The notes under the pieces: model-generated
The model's input: the letters and a program-made list of their open reading frames with translations, nothing else
Told to the model about the DNA's origin: nothing
The model's database searches: none
In this document: piece after piece, positions 62,015 to 64,000 of the stretch
Numbering within the stretch: the first letter of the stretch is position 1
How the letters are laid out: the number at the start of each line of letters is the position of its first letter
Position numbers and translations under genes: made by a program
Origin: Sphingomonas crocodyli
Lineage (GTDB): Bacteria; Pseudomonadota; Alphaproteobacteria; Sphingomonadales; Sphingomonadaceae
Assembly (NCBI RefSeq): GCF_004005865.1
Contig: NZ_SACN01000001.1
Coordinates: forward strand, 310,001-374,000
DNA length: 64,000 nucleotides
Direction of reading: 5' to 3'

Positions 62015-63126
62015 CAGGCGCGCCCGCGGCCCCGGCGTTCGCCCTTGCGCGCGCGGCGGGCATCCTTCGCCTTGGCGGTGGCGGCGCGGCGCTTGCCCTC
62101 GGCGGTTTCGGAGAATTTGACGTCGTCGATCGGCAGGTCGCCCTGCGATTCCTCGAAGCCCAGCAAGGCGAAGCTTTCGGTGAAATGCTGGGGCAGGCTC
62201 GCCACGACGTCGATCTGGCCGCCATCGGGATGATCGACCTTCAGCCGGCGGGCGTGGAGGTGCATCTTGCGGCTGACACCGCCCGACAGGAAGGCTTCGG
62301 CCCCGCCATATTTGCCGTCGCCGACGATCGGATGGCCGATCGCCGCCATGTGGACGCGCAGCTGGTGGGTGCGGCCGGTATAGGGCTGCAGCTCGACCCA
62401 GCAGGCGCGGTTGCCGATGCGATCAATCACGCGATAGCGGGTGCGCGCAGGCGAACCCTCCTTCTCGTCGACATGCATCTTCTCGCCGCCGGTGCCCGGT
62501 TGCTTGGCGATCGGCAGTTCGATCATGCCGTCGTCGATCGAAGGCACGCCGGCGATCAGCGCCCAATAGACCTTGCGCGCGGTGCGGCTGCTGAACGCCT
62601 TGGCGAAATGGCCCGCGGCATTGGCCGATCGCGCGATCAGGAGGACGCCCGACGTATCCTTGTCGAGCCGATGGACGAGCTTGGGCCGTCCCTCCGCCTC
62701 AAACTGGAGCGCGTCGAGCAGGCCGTCGACATGGCGCTCGGTCTTGGTGCCGCCCTGCGTCGCGAGGCCGGGGGGCTTGTTGATCACGATCGCCTGCCGA
62801 TCGCGATGGATGACCAGGCTCTGCGCGAGTTCGGTATCCTCCGCGCTCAGCGGCGCGCGGACGCGCTTGGGCTTGGCGGCGGCCGTCGGGACCAGGGTGG
62901 CTTCGGGCGGCGGCACGCGCAGCACCTGGCCCGCCTCGATCCGGTCGCCCGGCGCGACGCGTTTGCCGTCGATGCGCAGCTGCCCGGTGCGCGCCCAGCG
63001 CGAGACGATGTTGAAGCTGGTGTCGGGCATGTGCCGCTTGAACCAGCGATCGAGGCGGATGCCGTCGTCATCCTGCGCGATCGTGAACTGGCGGGCTTCC
63101 TCGGCGGTGGGTTTCTGTTCGGCCAT
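62014..63126 (-). CDS. RluA family RNA pseudouridine synthase
   Basis: 370 residues. An S4 RNA-binding domain (residues about 24-75: IRLDRWFKRHMPDTSFNIV) is followed by the catalytic domain with HRLDKDTSGVLLIARSA (catalytic Asp) near residue 150, TRYRVIDRIGNRACWVELQP and YTGRTHQLRVHMAAIGHPIV. A basic C-terminal tail (KAKDARRARKGERRGRGRA) follows. This is closest to RluC/RluD in size; the target uridine is not known. It overlaps crcB by one base and the PaiB gene by one base. Confidence 0.92.
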   Translation of the reverse strand: MAEQKPTAEEARQFTIAQDDDGIRLDRWFKRHMPDTSFNIVSRWARTGQLRIDGKRVAPGDRIEAGQVLRVPPPEATLVPTAAAKPKRVRAPLSAEDTELAQSLVIHRDRQAIVINKPPGLATQGGTKTERHVDGLLDALQFEAEGRPKLVHRLDKDTSGVLLIARSANAAGHFAKAFSSRTARKVYWALIAGVPSIDDGMIELPIAKQPGTGGEKMHVDEKEGSPARTRYRVIDRIGNRACWVELQPYTGRTHQLRVHMAAIGHPIVGDGKYGGAEAFLSGGVSRKMHLHARRLKVDHPDGGQIDVVASLPQHFTESFALLGFEESQGDLPIDDVKFSETAEGKRRAATAKAKDARRARKGERRGRGRA

Positions 63127-63500
63127 CAGGCGATCCTAACAAATGCAAGTCCGGCCATCAGCGCGAGCAGCGAGCCCGCGACCGACGAACCGATATAGGC
63201 GGCGCCCAGCGCATAATCCCCACGCCCGAACATGTTGATCGTTTCGAGTGTGAAGGACGAAAAAGTGGTGAAGCCGCCGAGGACGCCGACCCCGAAGAAC
63301 AGGCGAACATTTTCGGCGCCATCGCCTGTCTTCACAAGGATGCCGACCAGCATTCCCATCAGGAAGCCGCCGATGATGTTCGCGCACCACGTGCCCCACG
63401 GAAAACCGGGGCCGAACAGGCGCGTCGCGATATAGCTCAGATGATAGCGGAAGCCCGCGCCGATCGCGCCGCCGATCATAACAAGTAACAGGGGTGGCAT
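63126..63500 (-). CDS. crcB: Fluoride channel CrcB/Fluc
   Basis: 124 residues with four membrane helices. The Fluc signature is seen in GGAIGAGFRYHLS, WGTWCANIIGGFLMG (usually GTLxVNxxGxFxxG) and GVLGGFTTFSSFTLET, the Phe-box. Two subunits form an antiparallel dimer that exports fluoride. It is the first gene of the overlapping five-gene run; the 61-base gap upstream shows no fluoride riboswitch I can recognise. Confidence 0.93.
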   Translation of the reverse strand: MPPLLLVMIGGAIGAGFRYHLSYIATRLFGPGFPWGTWCANIIGGFLMGMLVGILVKTGDGAENVRLFFGVGVLGGFTTFSSFTLETINMFGRGDYALGAAYIGSSVAGSLLALMAGLAFVRIA

Positions 63501-63561
63501 GGCCCGCGCTTTAGCGGTTGGCGCGATTATGCGCCAGCCTGCGCCACAACTCGGTTCCGAC

Positions 63562-64000
63562 TCAGTCTTTCTGCTCGACGATCAGGATCTGGCCCTTGGT
63601 GTTGGCGCCATCGGCGGCGGCCGTGATCGTCACCTTGTCGCCATCGTCCTTGATCGCGTTGACGGTGGTGCCGTCCAGCGTGACGCCGGTGAAGCCGGCT
63701 TCCTTCGCGGCATTCTGATAATATGTGGCGACGGCGGCGGGGGCGCCGGGGGCGGTATAGCCCATCGTCACCGTATCGCCGGGGCCGGATTTGCCGACGA
63801 CATTGACGTTGGCGACCTTGCTGCCCGGAAACAGCTTCATCCCGTCGATATCCATATCGGCGCTGCTGATGTCGATGCCGGGAATGTCGACCTTCGCCTT
63901 GAAGCCGGGCGCGTCGATCGAAACGCCGCTTTCGGTCGAGACGACGACATTGCCGCTTTCGTCCTTCGCCTTGTCGCCGACCTTCACCTCGCAACCGGCA
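63562..64000 (-). CDS. Lipoprotein of unknown function, C-terminal part (cut by window edge)
   Basis: The frame runs off the right edge; the visible start reads AGCEVKVGDKAKDE, so the lipobox cysteine lies within the last codons before the edge. The mature part of about 143 residues is rich in short beta segments (GNVVVSTESGVSIDAPGFKA, VDIPGIDISSADMDIDGMKL) and ends GQILIVEQKD. I do not recognise a named family. The stop is at 63562, 61 bases from crcB on the same strand. Confidence 0.75.
   Translation of the reverse strand, partial: AGCEVKVGDKAKDESGNVVVSTESGVSIDAPGFKAKVDIPGIDISSADMDIDGMKLFPGSKVANVNVVGKSGPGDTVTMGYTAPGAPAAVATYYQNAAKEAGFTGVTLDGTTVNAIKDDGDKVTITAAADGANTKGQILIVEQKD

Noticed and set aside
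63501..63561. Fluoride riboswitch before crcB
   Set aside because: crcB is on the minus strand and its 61-base upstream gap is too short and lacks the fluoride-riboswitch core.

Overview
The window is a GC-rich (about two thirds G+C by eye), gene-dense piece of an alphaproteobacterial chromosome, most likely from Sphingomonas or a close relative in the Sphingomonadales. The inference rests on gene orders seen in alphaproteobacteria (DUF3576 lipoprotein-leuS-lptE; mutS followed by glnD; ATP12 chaperone near an RluA enzyme and crcB), on short intergenic palindromes with sphingomonad-like motifs, and on sphingomonad-like proteins. No species can be named from sequence alone. I see no rRNA, tRNA, insertion sequence, prophage, CRISPR array or replication origin. 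It reads as core chromosome with many divergent and convergent pairs, short gaps and frequent ATGA overlaps.

Layout. 1-4.2 kb: lptE (cut by the left edge), leuS, a DUF3576 lipoprotein, and a divergent outer-membrane barrel protein. 4.2-9.3 kb: a short ThiE/TenI-like protein divergent from yggS, a 3-hydroxyisobutyryl-CoA hydrolase-like protein, a CorA/ZntB-type transporter, a siroheme synthase N-terminal protein with a SUMT-like tail, and an aldo/keto reductase. 9.3-13.7 kb: galU, lysA, an LptM-like lipoprotein and argH on the minus strand; the argH start codon overlaps that of a divergent TlpA-like lipoprotein. 13.7-16.3 kb: extradiol dioxygenase, DedA, DUF1993 and YaiI proteins, overlapping tail to tail. 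16.3-21.1 kb: recF-gyrB, a secreted unknown and a YjaB-type acetyltransferase. 21.1-30.0 kb: maeB divergent from mutS, then glnD, a VOC protein and a Pr6Pr membrane protein. 30.0-36.3 kb: infC, thrS, tesB, cytochrome b561, acs. 36.3-37.2 kb: a lower-GC patch with an ExbD-like lipoprotein. 37.2-42.0 kb: an ABC-F ATPase, a GT39-type membrane glycosyltransferase, argG. 42.1-46.2 kb: two EF-hand proteins, a bdcR/bdcA-like divergent pair with a visible operator, cfa. 46.3-53.4 kb: a secreted unknown, rlmN, a 1123-residue GH18-deacetylase-glycosyltransferase fusion, and an M28 peptidase. 53.4-60.0 kb: an IalB-like protein, an OmpA-type barrel, dnaN, an EamA exporter, glyoxalase I, DUF1697, gmk, DUF1801 and membrane proteins. 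60.0-63.5 kb: a tight five-gene run (crcB, rluA-like, paiB-like, HAD phosphatase, ATP12), then a lipoprotein cut by the right edge.

Themes. Arginine and lysine biosynthesis (argG, argH, lysA), translation (leuS, thrS, infC, rlmN, an RluA enzyme, an ABC-F factor), replication and repair (dnaN, recF, gyrB, mutS), C2/C4 metabolism (acs, maeB), nitrogen signalling (glnD), and envelope functions (lptE, an LptM-like protein, galU, two barrels, cfa, the chitin-synthase-like fusion). Intergenic spaces between convergent genes or downstream of genes often hold imperfect or perfect palindromes of at least four types. The most unusual items are the tri-domain fusion, the start-on-start overlap of argH with the TlpA gene, the probable non-canonical infC start, the SUMT remnant and the lower-GC ExbD-like patch. 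I found no convincing evidence of a wholly new multi-gene system.
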